A stretch of DNA of 64,000 nt from Xanthomonas hortorum (GCF_024339125.1 NZ_CP101417.1:620001-684000), one strand, 5' to 3'; counted from the first letter of the stretch, positions 16,896-27,289 are shown. The notes: generated by a model not told the origin, from the letters alone. Numbers and translations are program-made.

Positions 16896-19712
16896 TTAGG
16901 CGCCTTTTCCTGGCGGAAATCGCAACTGCTGCGCATCTGCAATCGCTGCAACAATTTGGCAAGCATCCCGAATCGGAGGCGTGGAGACCACCAAACGTGG
17001 CCGACGATCCAACGTGCAACTCAGGCCCGCCTCCACCAACGTGGCGTGGGCGTGATGCAGCGGCGCTGCACTCTCGGCCGGTAGCCACTGCACCTGCACC
17101 AGCGCGTCGATCAATGCGGGCGTAGCGCAGGCCAACAGCAACTCGGGATGCTGTGCTGCCTTGCCGAGGACACCGGCCTGCAGCACAAATTCCAGATCGA
17201 CCAAGCCGCCAGCGCCCTGCTTGAGATCCAGTCGTCCGGCATCGCTGCGATCCAGTTCACTGCGCATGCGCGCACGCATCTTGCGTACGTCCTCGTGCAG
17301 CAGAGCGGGGTCGCGCACGCGTGTCAGCGTCTCGCGACGCACCTGCACGAACGCTTCGCAAAGCGCGGCATCGCCGGCCACCGCACGTGCGCGCACCAGC
17401 GCCTGATGCTCCCAGGTCCAGGCACGATCGCGTTGATAGTCGCGATAGCTGGCGAGCGAGGACACCAACGCGCCCTTGCCGCCGTCCGGGCGCAGCCGCA
17501 CATCGATGTCGTAGAGACGGCCGGCGCCGGTTTCGGCGCCCAGCAATGTCATCACCTTCTGCGCAAGCCGCGCAAACCAGCGCCCGGCTTCCAGTGGTCG
17601 CTTGCCATCGGAGGCTTCCACCTCGCGTGGGTGGTCGTAGAGAAACACCAGATCCAGATCCGAGCCGAAGCCCAGCTCCAGGCCACCCAGACTGCCGTAG
17701 CCGATGATGGCGAATGCGCCGCCGTGCACCTGCCCATGCGCGGCGACCAATTCGCGGCGTGCCAGCTGCAACACCGTCTGCACCACGGCCTCGGCAAGCC
17801 AGGCCAGTTGCTGGGTACTGTCCACGGGTTGTTGGCGACCATCGAGCGTGGCCAGTGCAATGCGGAAGCTCAACGCGAGCCGGCGCTCGTTGAGTTCGCG
17901 TAAGGCCGCTTCGGTATCGTCGATCTGCAAGGTGTCGACGCATGCGGTATGCAATGCGGCGCGGTCGGGCAATGGACCGCTGATGCGGGTATCGAGCAGT
18001 TCGTCCAGCAACAACGGATGCGCCGCCAGGCGCTCGGCCAGCAAGGCGCTGCGCGAGAGCACATCGACCAGGCGGGCGAGCGCGCTAGGTTGTTCGTCCA
18101 GCAGCGCCAGATAGCTGGTGCGGCGCAAGGTGGCCTGCAACAGGCCGAGCATGCGGCGCACGGCGGCATCGGGCTGGCTGGCGCGGGTGGCCGCATGCAG
18201 CAGCGCCGGCATCACGCGGTCGAGCCGTGCGCGTGCAGTATCGGAGAGCGCACGCACGCCGGAGGACTGGGCAAAATCGGCCAGCACCTGATGCGCGCCG
18301 GCTGGATCGTGCAAGCCGATGCCTGCCAACGGCGCGGCATCGCCTTCGGGTAACGCGCGCCAATAATCGGCAAGCGCATCGGGCGCGGTGGCATGGACGC
18401 GTGGTGCCAGTAGCTCGGCAAATTCGGCGGCCACGCGCGCACGTTGCGGGGCCAGTGCCTGCAGCAATGCCGACCAATCCGCATAGCCCAGGCCCAACGC
18501 AATGCGTTCGCGATCCAACGCTGCCTGCGGCAAGGCATGCGTCTGTGCATCGCGCAGCATCTGCAGACGATTTTCGAGCCGGCGCAGGAAGCGATACGCC
18601 TCGATCAAGGCATCGCCATTGTCGGCATCCATCTGACCTGCAGCGACCAGCGCCCGCAATGCAGGCAGCAAGCGACGCTCGCGCAGGGTCGGTTCGCGCC
18701 CGCCGCGAATCAGCTGCAACGATTGCGCCAGAAACTCGATCTCGCGGATGCCGCCCGGCCCGCGCTTGATGTCGTCCAGTCGATCGTGCCGCGCCACTTC
18801 GGCGGTGATCGCCGCCTTCATGTCACGCAAGCCATCCAGTGCAGTGAAGTCCAGATAGCGCCGGTAAACGAAGGGCCGCAGCGTTTCCAGCCAGGCTTCG
18901 CCGGCAGCGATATCGCCGGCCACCGCACGCGCCTTGAGCCAGGCATAACGTTCCCAATCGCGGCCTTCGCGCTGAAAATAGTGGTCCATGCCGGTGAACG
19001 ACAAGGCCACCCGCCCGGCCGTGCCGAACGGGCGCAAACGCAAATCCACGCGATGGCTGAAACCATCGGCAGTGGTTTCGTCGAGCAGCTTGGCCAGCTG
19101 CTGGCCCAGACGTGCAAAATATTCCTCGGCGGCCAGCGGGCGCGCGCCATCGGATTGGCCGCCCTGCGGATATGCGTAGACCAGGTCCACATCCGAGGAA
19201 AAATTCAGCTCGCCACCACCGAGCTTGCCGAGCCCGAACACCACCAGCCGCTGCACGCTGCCGTCTTCGGCAAGCACCTGGCCGTGGCGGTCGCGGAATT
19301 GCTGCTCCAATGCCTGCAGTCCGCATTGCAGGCAGGTTTCGGCCAGGCGGGTTGCGCCGGCCAGGGTGTCGTCCACGCTGTCCAGATCGAGCACATCGCG
19401 CCACACCAGCCGTGTGGATTCCGCGCTGCGGTAGCGCCGCAGCTGCGCCGGCCAGGCCTGGGGCTGTGCGGGATCGAGCAGCGGCAGTGGCAACGGTGGC
19501 GGATCGGGCTGCGCCAGGTGCTGCAGCAACGCCGGCTGGCGCGCCAGGGTATCGAGTGCAAACTCACTGGCGAGCGCGACTTTTTCGAGCCGCTGGTCGA
19601 CGTCATCGCCCGGCCAGGACTGGTCGGCAGGCAGAGCATGACGGACGCGCGCTACGGCCCGCTCGATCAGAGCGGTGAGCGCAGGAGACACGGAGACGAT
19701 GGGCGGCGACAT
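16896..19712 (-). CDS. glnE: bifunctional glutamine synthetase adenylyltransferase/deadenylase
   Basis: A 938-residue GlnE, full length. It adenylylates glutamine synthetase under nitrogen excess and removes AMP under limitation, directed by PII. The N-terminal deadenylase domain carries [20 protein letters not shown] (near residue 180) and the C-terminal adenylylase domain carries [20 protein letters not shown] (near 675), both with the GS-x9-DxD nucleotidyltransferase signature. GlnD-type helical linkers join them. It converges on xopAG with 83 bases between the stops. Confidence 0.95.
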   Translation of the reverse strand: MSPPIVSVSPALTALIERAVARVRHALPADQSWPGDDVDQRLEKVALASEFALDTLARQPALLQHLAQPDPPPLPLPLLDPAQPQAWPAQLRRYRSAESTRLVWRDVLDLDSVDDTLAGATRLAETCLQCGLQALEQQFRDRHGQVLAEDGSVQRLVVFGLGKLGGGELNFSSDVDLVYAYPQGGQSDGARPLAAEEYFARLGQQLAKLLDETTADGFSHRVDLRLRPFGTAGRVALSFTGMDHYFQREGRDWERYAWLKARAVAGDIAAGEAWLETLRPFVYRRYLDFTALDGLRDMKAAITAEVARHDRLDDIKRGPGGIREIEFLAQSLQLIRGGREPTLRERRLLPALRALVAAGQMDADNGDALIEAYRFLRRLENRLQMLRDAQTHALPQAALDRERIALGLGYADWSALLQALAPQRARVAAEFAELLAPRVHATAPDALADYWRALPEGDAAPLAGIGLHDPAGAHQVLADFAQSSGVRALSDTARARLDRVMPALLHAATRASQPDAAVRRMLGLLQATLRRTSYLALLDEQPSALARLVDVLSRSALLAERLAAHPLLLDELLDTRISGPLPDRAALHTACVDTLQIDDTEAALRELNERRLALSFRIALATLDGRQQPVDSTQQLAWLAEAVVQTVLQLARRELVAAHGQVHGGAFAIIGYGSLGGLELGFGSDLDLVFLYDHPREVEASDGKRPLEAGRWFARLAQKVMTLLGAETGAGRLYDIDVRLRPDGGKGALVSSLASYRDYQRDRAWTWEHQALVRARAVAGDAALCEAFVQVRRETLTRVRDPALLHEDVRKMRARMRSELDRSDAGRLDLKQGAGGLVDLEFVLQAGVLGKAAQHPELLLACATPALIDALVQVQWLPAESAAPLHHAHATLVEAGLSCTLDRRPRLVVSTPPIRDACQIVAAIADAQQLRFPPGKGA

Positions 19713-19789
19713 GCATGGATTCTGGCATCCCTGCGTGATGGCGGCACGTGTCTGCGATTGATCCGGCTTTGTTTAGAGCAGCCAACACA

Positions 19790-20185
19790 ACTGCAACACA
19801 TGTGCTCTGTGGCTTCCGTGCAGGGCCCTTGCCCGCCCACCATCGCGGGACACGCCGCAAGTACGTCCATGTAGGCTCTTACGCGGCATCCATGCCGCGT
19901 AAGGTCCCGCGACGGTGGGCGGGCAAGGACCAGTCGAGTTGGTCGGCGTGCATGGTTGCAAGCAGTGCATGACGTGCGTTGTTTGGATAACGGCGCGTTC
20001 GGTCATGTTCCCCCGCACAGGCCGAGCAATGGCAAGCTTTTAAGAAAGCAGCCGACCAACTTTCTAGCGCGGTGTCCTCGCCGCTTGCGGGACCATGTGG
20101 CGGCATGGATGCCGCCACTGAGCCTCCACGGACGGATTCACGGCGTGTCCTGCAAGCGGCGAGGGCATCGCGCCCTCGACTTACT
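19790..20185. repeat. composite palindromic repeat (A-spacer-B), copy 2
   Basis: Part A (19823-19931) has outer arms CTTGCCCGCCCACCATCGCG / CGCGACGGTGGGCGGGCAAG and the inner CTTACGCGGCAT-CC-ATGCCGCGTAAG hairpin. Part B (20069-20172) matches copy 1's B. The spacer shares GGTTGCAAGCA and the stretch before GCGGTGTCC with copy 1 (9478-9870), so the whole unit, not only the hairpins, is repeated. It lies upstream of glnE. Confidence 0.8.
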
Positions 20186-20269
20186 CGGTTGAGAACATCC
20201 AGACGACGCTGAAGCTCGAGCTCTCGGTCGTCTTGAGAGGCGTTTGAACGATGTGGATGCGTCAAGTGC

Positions 20270-20415
20270 AGAGCGGTTGATCTGCGGCTTGGCTGCAAGG
20301 CCCTTGCCCGCCCACCATCGCAGGACACGCCGCAAGTACGTCCATGTAGGCTCTTACGCGGCATCCATGCCGCGTAAGGTCCCGCGACGGTGGGCGGGCA
20401 AGGACCAGTCGAGAG
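20270..20415. repeat. palindromic repeat part A, copy 3 (no B)
   Basis: Part A alone (20299-20406), almost identical to copy 2's A, with the flanking GGTTGATCTG also seen before copy 1. After GGACCAGTCGAGA the similarity is lost, so this is a truncated or solitary copy. Same orientation as copy 2, 370 bases away. Confidence 0.8.
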
Positions 20416-20491
20416 TGTCGGCGCGTTTCGATCCGAGCAACGTCACTGCCATTGCCTACCTCACTTCACTGGTCAGCAAACGCCGCACCAC

Positions 20492-20830
20492 CTACTGCGC
20501 GCGCCAGCCAATCACCACACATGCCACGCAGCCAAGCAGCAACGCCAGCCGCCCGCTCCAGCGCGGCGCGTACGCCAGGCCCAGCGCCACCCACAGCGCG
20601 CCCACGCTGAGAAACCCCAACCACAACATCGTTCCCACCGTGCCGCCCCAACCGACTACGCACAGCACAAGCACTGCAAACAACAGGCAGATACCGATCG
20701 AGCGCAGCAACCATCGCTGTGTGACTGGTGCAGTGCGGCGACCGGTCAGCTGCTCGTAATGGCGATGCATCGCCACGGCCAACGCCAGCATCCCGGCATG
20801 GCACAGCGCCGTGCCCAGCAGCGCAGTCAT
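20492..20830 (-). CDS. DUF3325 family membrane protein
   Basis: A 112-residue protein with three hydrophobic segments (ALLGTALCHAGMLALAVAM, SIGICLLFAVLVLCVVGW and a C-terminal LALLLGCVACVVIGW). It matches the small DUF3325 proteins found at the end of PepSY/TonB-receptor iron operons. The ATG at 20830 shares its A with the previous gene's TGA stop, so translation is coupled. Last gene of the operon; function unknown. Confidence 0.75.
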   Translation of the reverse strand: MTALLGTALCHAGMLALAVAMHRHYEQLTGRRTAPVTQRWLLRSIGICLLFAVLVLCVVGWGGTVGTMLWLGFLSVGALWVALGLAYAPRWSGRLALLLGCVACVVIGWRAQ

Positions 20831-21153
20831 CAGCCCACCCATGGCGTGCTCCGCAGTAGCCAGTTTGTGCCAGCCAGCACTCCCAGGCATATGCCCAGCC
20901 ACAACCACATGCGCAACGCATTGCGCGCGCGAAACATCCATAACACCACGACGGTGTAGATGACGAAGCTGAGTAACGTTGTGCTCAGTACCGCCACCGC
21001 AGGCAAGACGCCGGCAAACCGGGTCAGCAGCTGCGCCAGCACGCTGCAGCCGATGGAGGTCAGTGCATAGCCACCGACACTGGCGGCCAGCACGCGACCG
21101 GCGACCGACCAGCGATCGCGCGTTACCGATGCAGTGCTGGAAGCACGATTCAC
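20830..21153 (-). CDS. DUF3649 family membrane protein
   Basis: A 107-residue protein with about three membrane segments (GRVLAASVGGYALTSIGCSV, VLSTTLLSFVIYTVVVLWMF and LWLGICLGVLAG). Fits DUF3649, typically located between a PepSY protein and DUF3325. A GTG start at 21153 is chosen because it overlaps the PepSY gene's stop as GTGA and gives family length. Probably part of a membrane complex with the PepSY protein for reductive iron handling (inference). Confidence 0.75.
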   Translation of the reverse strand: MNRASSTASVTRDRWSVAGRVLAASVGGYALTSIGCSVLAQLLTRFAGVLPAVAVLSTTLLSFVIYTVVVLWMFRARNALRMWLWLGICLGVLAGTNWLLRSTPWVG

Positions 21154-22772
21154 AACGCATCCCTCGCGGCTGTGACGCCCCGTTTGGCCCGCACCGGCGC
21201 AGGCCGCATGGCACTGCGATGCGCGCGATACGATGCGTACGCAAACGCCACAGCCAAAGCGAGCGAGACCAGCTCGACCCCGGCGCGCTGCAGATCGCCG
21301 GCAGCCAGATACACGCCAACGTGTTGCCCGGTCGTCAGCGCATTGAGCAGCGGCAAACCAAGACACAGCAGCGCGGTCATTGCCAATTGCTCCACCCATG
21401 CACGTGCAGGCGGGCGCAGCAGCGCATGCAGCAGCGTGGCCATCCACACCCATAGGAATGCATGGATTTCGATCTGCACGCGCTCAGCATTCGCAGACGG
21501 CACCAAGCGGTTGGCATAGAAATACGCAATGCTCGCCAATGCGGTTCCCGCAAGCGCGGCGACATTGAGCGCTTCCACCACCCGATAGATGCCGGCGGTG
21601 GCCGCACCGAACTCCTGCTCGCTGCGCCGACGCCGCTTGATCGAAAACAGCAGCGTGCCGGTCGCCATCATCAAGGTGCCGGCCAGGCCGCAGATGAAAT
21701 ACAGCCACTTGCTGGTCCAGCCGCCAAAACCGGCCACGTGCAAGGTCTTGATGACCTCTTCCACGTCCTGCGCGCGCACGTCGGTACGTGAGGCGTCTGC
21801 ATGCTGCTCCAGCACCGCGCCGCTATTCGCATCGAACACCACGCTGCCGGGTGGATTGAGCAGACGCCGCGAGCTGCCGGTGTCGGCCACAGGCGCAATC
21901 ACGCGCAGCTTGCTGCCGGGTTGATCCGGGCGCTCAATCACCAGCGTTTGCGCAGGCGCGCCGTTGAGTACCGCAGCGCGCTGCACCAACTCCGGCAGAT
22001 AGGCAGGCACGCTGTTCAGCGCAGTGTCGTCTGCACCTGCAACAGGCGACGCCGGCGACAGATCATCGGCATACCGCGTGTACGCGTCCTCATCGCTGCC
22101 ATATACCGCATGCAACGGCGCGGGCATGTAGCTGGTGTAGAAATATGCCAGCCCGGTGTAGACGATCATCAGCAGAAACGGCAGCGTCAGCACCGCGGTG
22201 GCGTTGTGCGCGTCCAGCCACGAGCGCTGGCCCTTGCCCGGACGGAAGGTGAAAAAATCCAGAAAGATCCGCTTGTGCACGATCACCCCGGACACCAAAG
22301 CGATCAGCCCGCACATCGACACCCAGCCCACCAGCCAATAGCCGGGAATGCCGCCGTGCAAGGTGTAGTGGAAGCTCATGAAATGCCGGCCGCCTTCGGT
22401 CTGCCGGCCCCACGGCGACGGCAAGACTTCGCCGCTACCGGGATCCAGTGAAGCCTGGCCCTGGCCATCCGGCGTACGCCAGAACAGCGTCAGCGCCTCA
22501 CCTGGATGCGCAGGCAAGGTGATCCGCCACAGGCGTGCCTGCGGCGCCAGCTGACGCAGCTGTGCCAATGCACGCGGCACCAGTGCTTGTTCCGGTAACG
22601 CAGTGTGCGTGCTCGCACTCGGCAAGGCAGGTGCGGCCTGCATCCAGCGGGTGATCGGGTCGCGAAACACGCTGAGCGTGCCGGTCAAGAAGATCGCGCA
22701 CAGCAACCAGCCGCAGGTGAGGCCGCACCAGGTATGCAGCCACGCCATGCTTTGGCGAAACCCCTCCTTCAT
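21150..22772 (-). CDS. PepSY-associated TM helix protein (putative siderophore-iron reductase)
   Basis: A 540-residue inner-membrane protein. The N-terminal FRQSMAWLHTWCGLTCGWLLC segment is the typical first PepSY_TM helix. Several further helices bear conserved His residues (FMSFHYTLHGGIPGYWLVG, HKRIFLDFFTFRPGK, LDAHNATAVL), consistent with heme b ligands. Related proteins such as FoxB and FsrB-like PepSY reductases release iron from ferrisiderophores in the periplasm. The start at 22772 (MKEGF) is preferred; an ATG at 22793 is possible. It follows the receptor gene by 40 bases. Confidence 0.82.
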   Translation of the reverse strand: MKEGFRQSMAWLHTWCGLTCGWLLCAIFLTGTLSVFRDPITRWMQAAPALPSASTHTALPEQALVPRALAQLRQLAPQARLWRITLPAHPGEALTLFWRTPDGQGQASLDPGSGEVLPSPWGRQTEGGRHFMSFHYTLHGGIPGYWLVGWVSMCGLIALVSGVIVHKRIFLDFFTFRPGKGQRSWLDAHNATAVLTLPFLLMIVYTGLAYFYTSYMPAPLHAVYGSDEDAYTRYADDLSPASPVAGADDTALNSVPAYLPELVQRAAVLNGAPAQTLVIERPDQPGSKLRVIAPVADTGSSRRLLNPPGSVVFDANSGAVLEQHADASRTDVRAQDVEEVIKTLHVAGFGGWTSKWLYFICGLAGTLMMATGTLLFSIKRRRRSEQEFGAATAGIYRVVEALNVAALAGTALASIAYFYANRLVPSANAERVQIEIHAFLWVWMATLLHALLRPPARAWVEQLAMTALLCLGLPLLNALTTGQHVGVYLAAGDLQRAGVELVSLALAVAFAYASYRAHRSAMRPAPVRAKRGVTAARDAL

Positions 22773-22812
22773 GCGGCCATCGCCAAGCACCATCTCATTG
22801 CCGATGCCTGCA

Positions 22813-25341
22813 TTACAGTGCGCCGCGCAGGGTCACCATCACATTGCGTGGTTCGCCGTAATAGCGGCCGTTAACGAAGCTGGACAGCGTGTTGTAGTAC
22901 TGCTTGTCGAACACGTTGTTGAGGTTGACCGCCAGCGACCACTGCCGGTTGACCTGATAGCGCGCCAATGCATTCCACACCGCACGTCCTTCGATCGGTG
23001 CGATGGCGGTGCCGATCTGCCGATACGCCGCACTCTGTGCACTGACGCCGCCCCCAACGGTCACATCCTGCAACACACCCGGCAACCGATACGTCGTCCA
23101 TACCCGCAGCAAATGCTTGGGCGTATAGCTGTTGAAGGCCTGCCCCTGGCTGGTGACATCCTGCAGATAGGTCGTACGGTTGAAGGTGTAACCGGCAAAC
23201 ACATTCCAGTCGCGCAGCACTTCACCGCTCACTTCGGCATCGAAGCCGCGGCTGCGCACCTTGCCGCTGTCGATGTAGCAGAAGTCGTTGTTGCGGCAGG
23301 TGGGGCTGGTGGTCAGGTCGGCCTGCGCGCGGTTCTTCTGCTCGATCTGGAACAGCGCAAAGGCGGTGTTGATGCGGCCATCCAGCCACTCGCCCTTGAT
23401 GCCCAGCTCGTAGTTGGCACCGGTCATCGGCTTGAGCATGTCGCCGGCTTCGGTCTGCGCGTTCTGCGGCTGGAAGATGTCCGCATAACTGGCATAGGCC
23501 GACCAGGTCGGGCTCAACGCATACACCAGGCCAGCATACGGCGTGACCTGCCCGGTCTCGCGGGTGTGCTCGATCGATTGCGACGGCGACAGCCCGGTGG
23601 TGGTGGTGTTCCACTGGGTGTCGTGCCAACTCACACGGGTGCCGACGATGGCTTTGAGCGGGTCGCTCAACTGCCAGCGCAACGCGCCGGACAGGCCGAA
23701 CTCGCGCGAGGTGCCATGCCGTGCCTCGCGCGCATTGGCGAAGATTTCTTCGTCGCTGATCGCCCGCACATTGCGCTGCAGATCGAACACGTTGAAGGTC
23801 TGGAAGTTGTTCTTGGTACCGTAGACGGTGTCGACCGTGTTCTCGGCGAAGTTACTGCCCAGTACCAGCTCATGCCGGCGGCCCAGCGCGTTGAAATGCC
23901 CGATCACATTTGCATCGAAGCCGAACGCATCCGTATCGGAGATGGTGCGCGCCGCCAACAAGGCGCCGGTGCCGTTGGCCGGATTGATCGCGCGGCTGGA
24001 GCTGGCGTATTTCAGATCGTGCAGCTCGCGCACCTGCACCGCACTGAGCTTGAACACCCAGTCGGCATTGAAGCGATGGTCGAGGTCCAGATACAGCCCG
24101 CGATTGGACGAGGACTGCCGGTTCCACTGCGCGCCCAGATTGGTCTCGCGCGGCAGGCCGATATCGCGGCCATCGGTAAAGCTGGGCAAGCCGCCGAAGA
24201 ACGGCCGGCCTTCGACCTGTTCGTAGCTCACGCCCAGGCTGAGCTGGGTCTGCGGCGAGAACGCGTAATCGAGCGTGCCGTAGTAGGTAGGCGTGCGGCG
24301 CGTGACGCCATCCACAAACGAGCCCTGGTCCTGATAGTCGATCACCCCGCGCGCGCGCAACGCGCCATCGGCAGTGAGGTTGGCGCTGCCATCGATCAGA
24401 GCGCCGTAGCGATCCCACGTGCCGCCCTGCACCATCACGCTCACGCCCGGCACATCCAGCGGGCGCTTGCGCACCAGGTTCACCGCGCCACCGGGATTGC
24501 CCGCGCCCTGCAGCAGGCCAGCCGCACCGCGCAACACCTCGGCGCGATCGTAGATGCCCATGTTGGCGCTGTAGTTGCTCGCCCGGCCGTACATGCCGCG
24601 ATTGAGCGGCACGCCGTCGTACTGCACCGTGGTGATGTCGAACCCGCGCGAATAGATGTACTTGCCGCCCTGCGGGCTCTGCACGATGGTGATGCCGGTG
24701 GTGCTGGCCAGCGCGTCGTAGACCGAGGTGATGTTCTGTTCGTCCATCAACTGGCGGGTGACCACGCTGATCGACTGCGGGATGTCCTTGAGCGATTGCT
24801 CGCCGCGGCCGATGCTCACCGCACGCGCGGTATAGCTGCCGGTGCCGCTGGTGGCCGCACTACGGTTGGCCTGCGCGGTCACCTTGACGGTCGGCAGCAG
24901 CCACGCATCCACTTCGCTCCTGGTCGCGCTCACCCGTGGCGCGGCGCGCAATACATAGCCGCCGGTCTCCAACGGCACCGCCTGCAAGCCGCTACCGGCC
25001 AACAACGCCGCCAACGCCGCCGGTGCGGTGTAGCTGCCATCCAGCCCGGCGGTGGTCTTGCCGTCGGTCTGCGCGGCGGTGAAGCTCAGCAACAGGTTGG
25101 CCGAACCGGCCAGATTGCGCAGCGCCGGTGCCAGCGGGCCGGCAGGAATGCGATAACTCTGCCGCGCATCCTGCGTGGCGGCTGCGTTTTGCGCCATTGC
25201 ATCGGGCATGCCTGCACACAGCGCCAGACTGCACAGCGCAATCGCAACTGCTGTGCTGATGGGCCGCTGTGCTGCCCGTACAGAGGCGATACGCTGAAAC
25301 GAAGAAGAAAAACGTTGGCCGCGGCGGGCAGTGATCGACAT
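22813..25341 (-). CDS. TonB-dependent siderophore receptor/transducer with STN domain
   Basis: An 842-residue outer-membrane receptor of the FpvA/FhuE type. Order: signal peptide (about 1-50, ending GMPDAMAQ), STN signalling domain (about 60-130, SYRIPAGPLAPALRNLAG), TonB-box-like TVKVTAQ near 155, plug domain (SLKDIPQSISVVTRQLMDEQ; GAAGLLQGAGNPGGAVNLV), then a 22-strand barrel ending with Leu after VMVTLRGAL. The STN domain and the fecI-fecR genes directly upstream indicate it both imports a ferrisiderophore and signals its presence to FecR. Start at 25341 gives a proper Arg-rich signal peptide. Confidence 0.93.
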   Translation of the reverse strand: MSITARRGQRFSSSFQRIASVRAAQRPISTAVAIALCSLALCAGMPDAMAQNAAATQDARQSYRIPAGPLAPALRNLAGSANLLLSFTAAQTDGKTTAGLDGSYTAPAALAALLAGSGLQAVPLETGGYVLRAAPRVSATRSEVDAWLLPTVKVTAQANRSAATSGTGSYTARAVSIGRGEQSLKDIPQSISVVTRQLMDEQNITSVYDALASTTGITIVQSPQGGKYIYSRGFDITTVQYDGVPLNRGMYGRASNYSANMGIYDRAEVLRGAAGLLQGAGNPGGAVNLVRKRPLDVPGVSVMVQGGTWDRYGALIDGSANLTADGALRARGVIDYQDQGSFVDGVTRRTPTYYGTLDYAFSPQTQLSLGVSYEQVEGRPFFGGLPSFTDGRDIGLPRETNLGAQWNRQSSSNRGLYLDLDHRFNADWVFKLSAVQVRELHDLKYASSSRAINPANGTGALLAARTISDTDAFGFDANVIGHFNALGRRHELVLGSNFAENTVDTVYGTKNNFQTFNVFDLQRNVRAISDEEIFANAREARHGTSREFGLSGALRWQLSDPLKAIVGTRVSWHDTQWNTTTTGLSPSQSIEHTRETGQVTPYAGLVYALSPTWSAYASYADIFQPQNAQTEAGDMLKPMTGANYELGIKGEWLDGRINTAFALFQIEQKNRAQADLTTSPTCRNNDFCYIDSGKVRSRGFDAEVSGEVLRDWNVFAGYTFNRTTYLQDVTSQGQAFNSYTPKHLLRVWTTYRLPGVLQDVTVGGGVSAQSAAYRQIGTAIAPIEGRAVWNALARYQVNRQWSLAVNLNNVFDKQYYNTLSSFVNGRYYGEPRNVMVTLRGAL

Positions 25342-25459
25342 GCTGTTTCCACAAGATGTTGGTGTCGCACTGACACCGTCATTGTGGAGGTGCCGCAACT
25401 GCGGCGATCGGGCAGACCAGCAGCAAACTTTTTTCGTCGACGTGCCGCCTGGCAGCGCC

Positions 25460-26509
25460 TCAGCCCTGCCCGGCCGCTTGCACCGTCACCCAATACCGGC
25501 TGCGCCGGCTCACCCGCACCGGCAGCACGCTGGGCAGCATCGCCAGGATGCGCTCGGTGTCGTCCAGCGGAAAGACGCCGGAGACGCGCAGCGCGCCCAC
25601 CTGCGGGTCGCAGCGCAGGAGGCCGGGGCGATACCGGCCCAGTTCGGCGATGAAGGCATCCAGCCGCAATTCGTCGGCGATCAACTGGCCGCGCACCCAG
25701 GCTGCCGCCTGCGCACCGACTGGAGCGATGGCGCCTAGCGCCTCGGTGGTGAAGCGACACTGCTCTCCCGCATGTACGCGCCCAGCAGCCTGCGCGACCG
25801 CAAGCGGGCGCACCTCCACCGCGCTTTCCAGCACGCTCACCTGCGTATCGCCCTCGTCCTGGCGCACGCAAAAGCGCGTGCCCAGCGCACGGATATCGCC
25901 TTGCGCAGTGCGCACCACGAAGGGTCGCGCATCGTGGCCGGCGCCCAGCGCATGCGCGGTCGTCACCATGATTTCGCCGGCCAGCACCTGCAGCAGCCGC
26001 TGTTGCGCATCGAAACGCACATTGATGGCGCTGCGCGTATTGAGCGTGATGCGGCTGCCGTCCTGCAGCTGCAAGTCGCGGCGCTGCCCCGTCGCGGCGG
26101 CGTAGTCGGCGGTGGCGCGTTGCCAGGGTTCGGTGCGCGAGACCAGCACGCCGGTGGCACCGGCAACCCCGCCCCACAGCAGCAGATTCAGCGCCTTGCG
26201 CCGCCCCGGCGATGCCTGGCCGTTGTTACCGGCATACGGCGACAGGCTGCGATACGCCGCCTGCGGCGTCAGCGTCTTCAGCCGCCCGGTCACCGATTCG
26301 ATATGCGCCCACGCGCGCGCATGATCCGGATGCGCATCGCGCCACTGCTGCCATTGCTGCAGCTGCGCGTGGCTGGCGCTGCCGGACATCAGCAGCGTCA
26401 GCCACTCGGCTGCCGCATCGGCGACCTGCGCACTGATCGGTTGCCCGCCGGCCAGCAGTGGCCGCTGGGCGCCAAGGGACTGCGTGCTGCGGGACGCGGC
26501 ATCACCCAT
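25460..26509 (-). CDS. FecR-like anti-sigma regulator
   Basis: A 349-residue inner-membrane regulator. The cytoplasmic N-terminal anti-sigma part has the DUF4880-type AAEWLTLLMSG...WRDAHPDHARAWAHIE. A single membrane segment follows at about residues 108-123 (LNLLLWGGVAGATGVLV). The periplasmic FecR domain includes GQRRDLQLQDGSRITLNTRS and TAQGDIRALGTRFCV. It relays the signal from the receptor's STN domain to the sigma factor. It begins nine bases after the sigma gene, so the two are cotranscribed. Confidence 0.92.
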   Translation of the reverse strand: MGDAASRSTQSLGAQRPLLAGGQPISAQVADAAAEWLTLLMSGSASHAQLQQWQQWRDAHPDHARAWAHIESVTGRLKTLTPQAAYRSLSPYAGNNGQASPGRRKALNLLLWGGVAGATGVLVSRTEPWQRATADYAAATGQRRDLQLQDGSRITLNTRSAINVRFDAQQRLLQVLAGEIMVTTAHALGAGHDARPFVVRTAQGDIRALGTRFCVRQDEGDTQVSVLESAVEVRPLAVAQAAGRVHAGEQCRFTTEALGAIAPVGAQAAAWVRGQLIADELRLDAFIAELGRYRPGLLRCDPQVGALRVSGVFPLDDTERILAMLPSVLPVRVSRRSRYWVTVQAAGQG

Positions 26510-26518
26510 CTGTGCGAC

Positions 26519-27028
26519 TCACGCCGAGAGCGCGAACAGGCAATGCCGGTTGGCACGCGTGAGGTATTGCTTTACCGAGCTGCTGGACACGCCCAGCCGC
26601 TGGGCGATCTGCGCGTAGCTCAGCTCCTGCAGATGAGCCAGCAAAAAGGCCTCTTTCACCTTGGGCGGCAAGCCGTCCAGCGCCTGGTCCAGCTGCTGCA
26701 CCGCTTCCAGCGCCAGCAGTTGCAGCTCCGGCGACGGCGCCACTTCTTGCGGCAGCGCCGCCAGCATTTCCAGGTAACTGGTTTCCAGCAGCTTGCGGCG
26801 CTGCCGGTGCGCCATCAGCCGGCGCGCGATGGTGGCCAGGAACGGCCGCGGCTCGCGGATCTCGGCGGCCGCACCGGCATTGATCACGCTGATGAAGGTG
26901 TCCTGCGCCAGGTCGGCGGCCACGAACGCATCGCCCAGCTTGCGCCGCAGCCAGCCCTGCAGCCAGCCATGGTGGTCGGTGTACAGGCGCTCCACCTGTT
27001 GATGAAGCGCGCCTTGCGTGACCGACAC
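26519..27028 (-). CDS. ECF sigma factor, FecI type
   Basis: A 169-residue iron-starvation sigma factor. Sigma-2 region: DLAQDTFISVINAG then RPFLATIARRLMAHRQRR. Sigma-4 region: LDGLPPKVKEAFLLAHLQELSYAQIAQRLGVSSSSVKQYL, ending with the helix-turn-helix. The GTG at 27028 is favoured because AGGAGGTCATC places a strong ribosome site five bases before it; an in-frame ATG at 27094 lies inside the Fur box and is rejected. Directs transcription of its own receptor operon once FecR is signalled. Confidence 0.92.
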   Translation of the reverse strand: MSVTQGALHQQVERLYTDHHGWLQGWLRRKLGDAFVAADLAQDTFISVINAGAAAEIREPRPFLATIARRLMAHRQRRKLLETSYLEMLAALPQEVAPSPELQLLALEAVQQLDQALDGLPPKVKEAFLLAHLQELSYAQIAQRLGVSSSSVKQYLTRANRHCLFALSA

Positions 27029-27076
27029 GATGACCTCCTGAACGGCTGAGCCCGGACCGCGAGGCGTCCGGCGATA

Positions 27077-27095
27077 AATGAGAATTGATCTCATT
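27077..27095. promoter_or_regulatory. Fur box upstream of fecI
   Basis: AATGAGA-ATTGA-TCTCATT is a 19-base palindrome very close to the xanthomonad/Pseudomonas Fur consensus of interrupted inverted repeats. It lies 48 bases before the fecI start, so ferric Fur should repress the sigma-receptor operon when iron is plentiful. Confidence 0.85.
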
Positions 27096-27289
27096 CTATC
27101 GGATGCCGGCGGCGCGTGCAGGCGCCCGCTCCGGGCCGGCCTATCTCACTGGCTTCCGGTTGCGGGTCGATGCTGCCCCATTACGAAGCCCATTGGGAGG
27201 CACGGCTGGCCTGGGCCAGCCGGCTGACTTCAGGCGTTTTTCCCGCTGAGCGCAGGTGGCGGTGACTTGACTCGCCAAACCTCAGGCAA

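Noticed and set aside
22603..25653. 1016-residue plus-strand open frame
   Set aside because: Antisense shadow of the TonB receptor gene on the minus strand.
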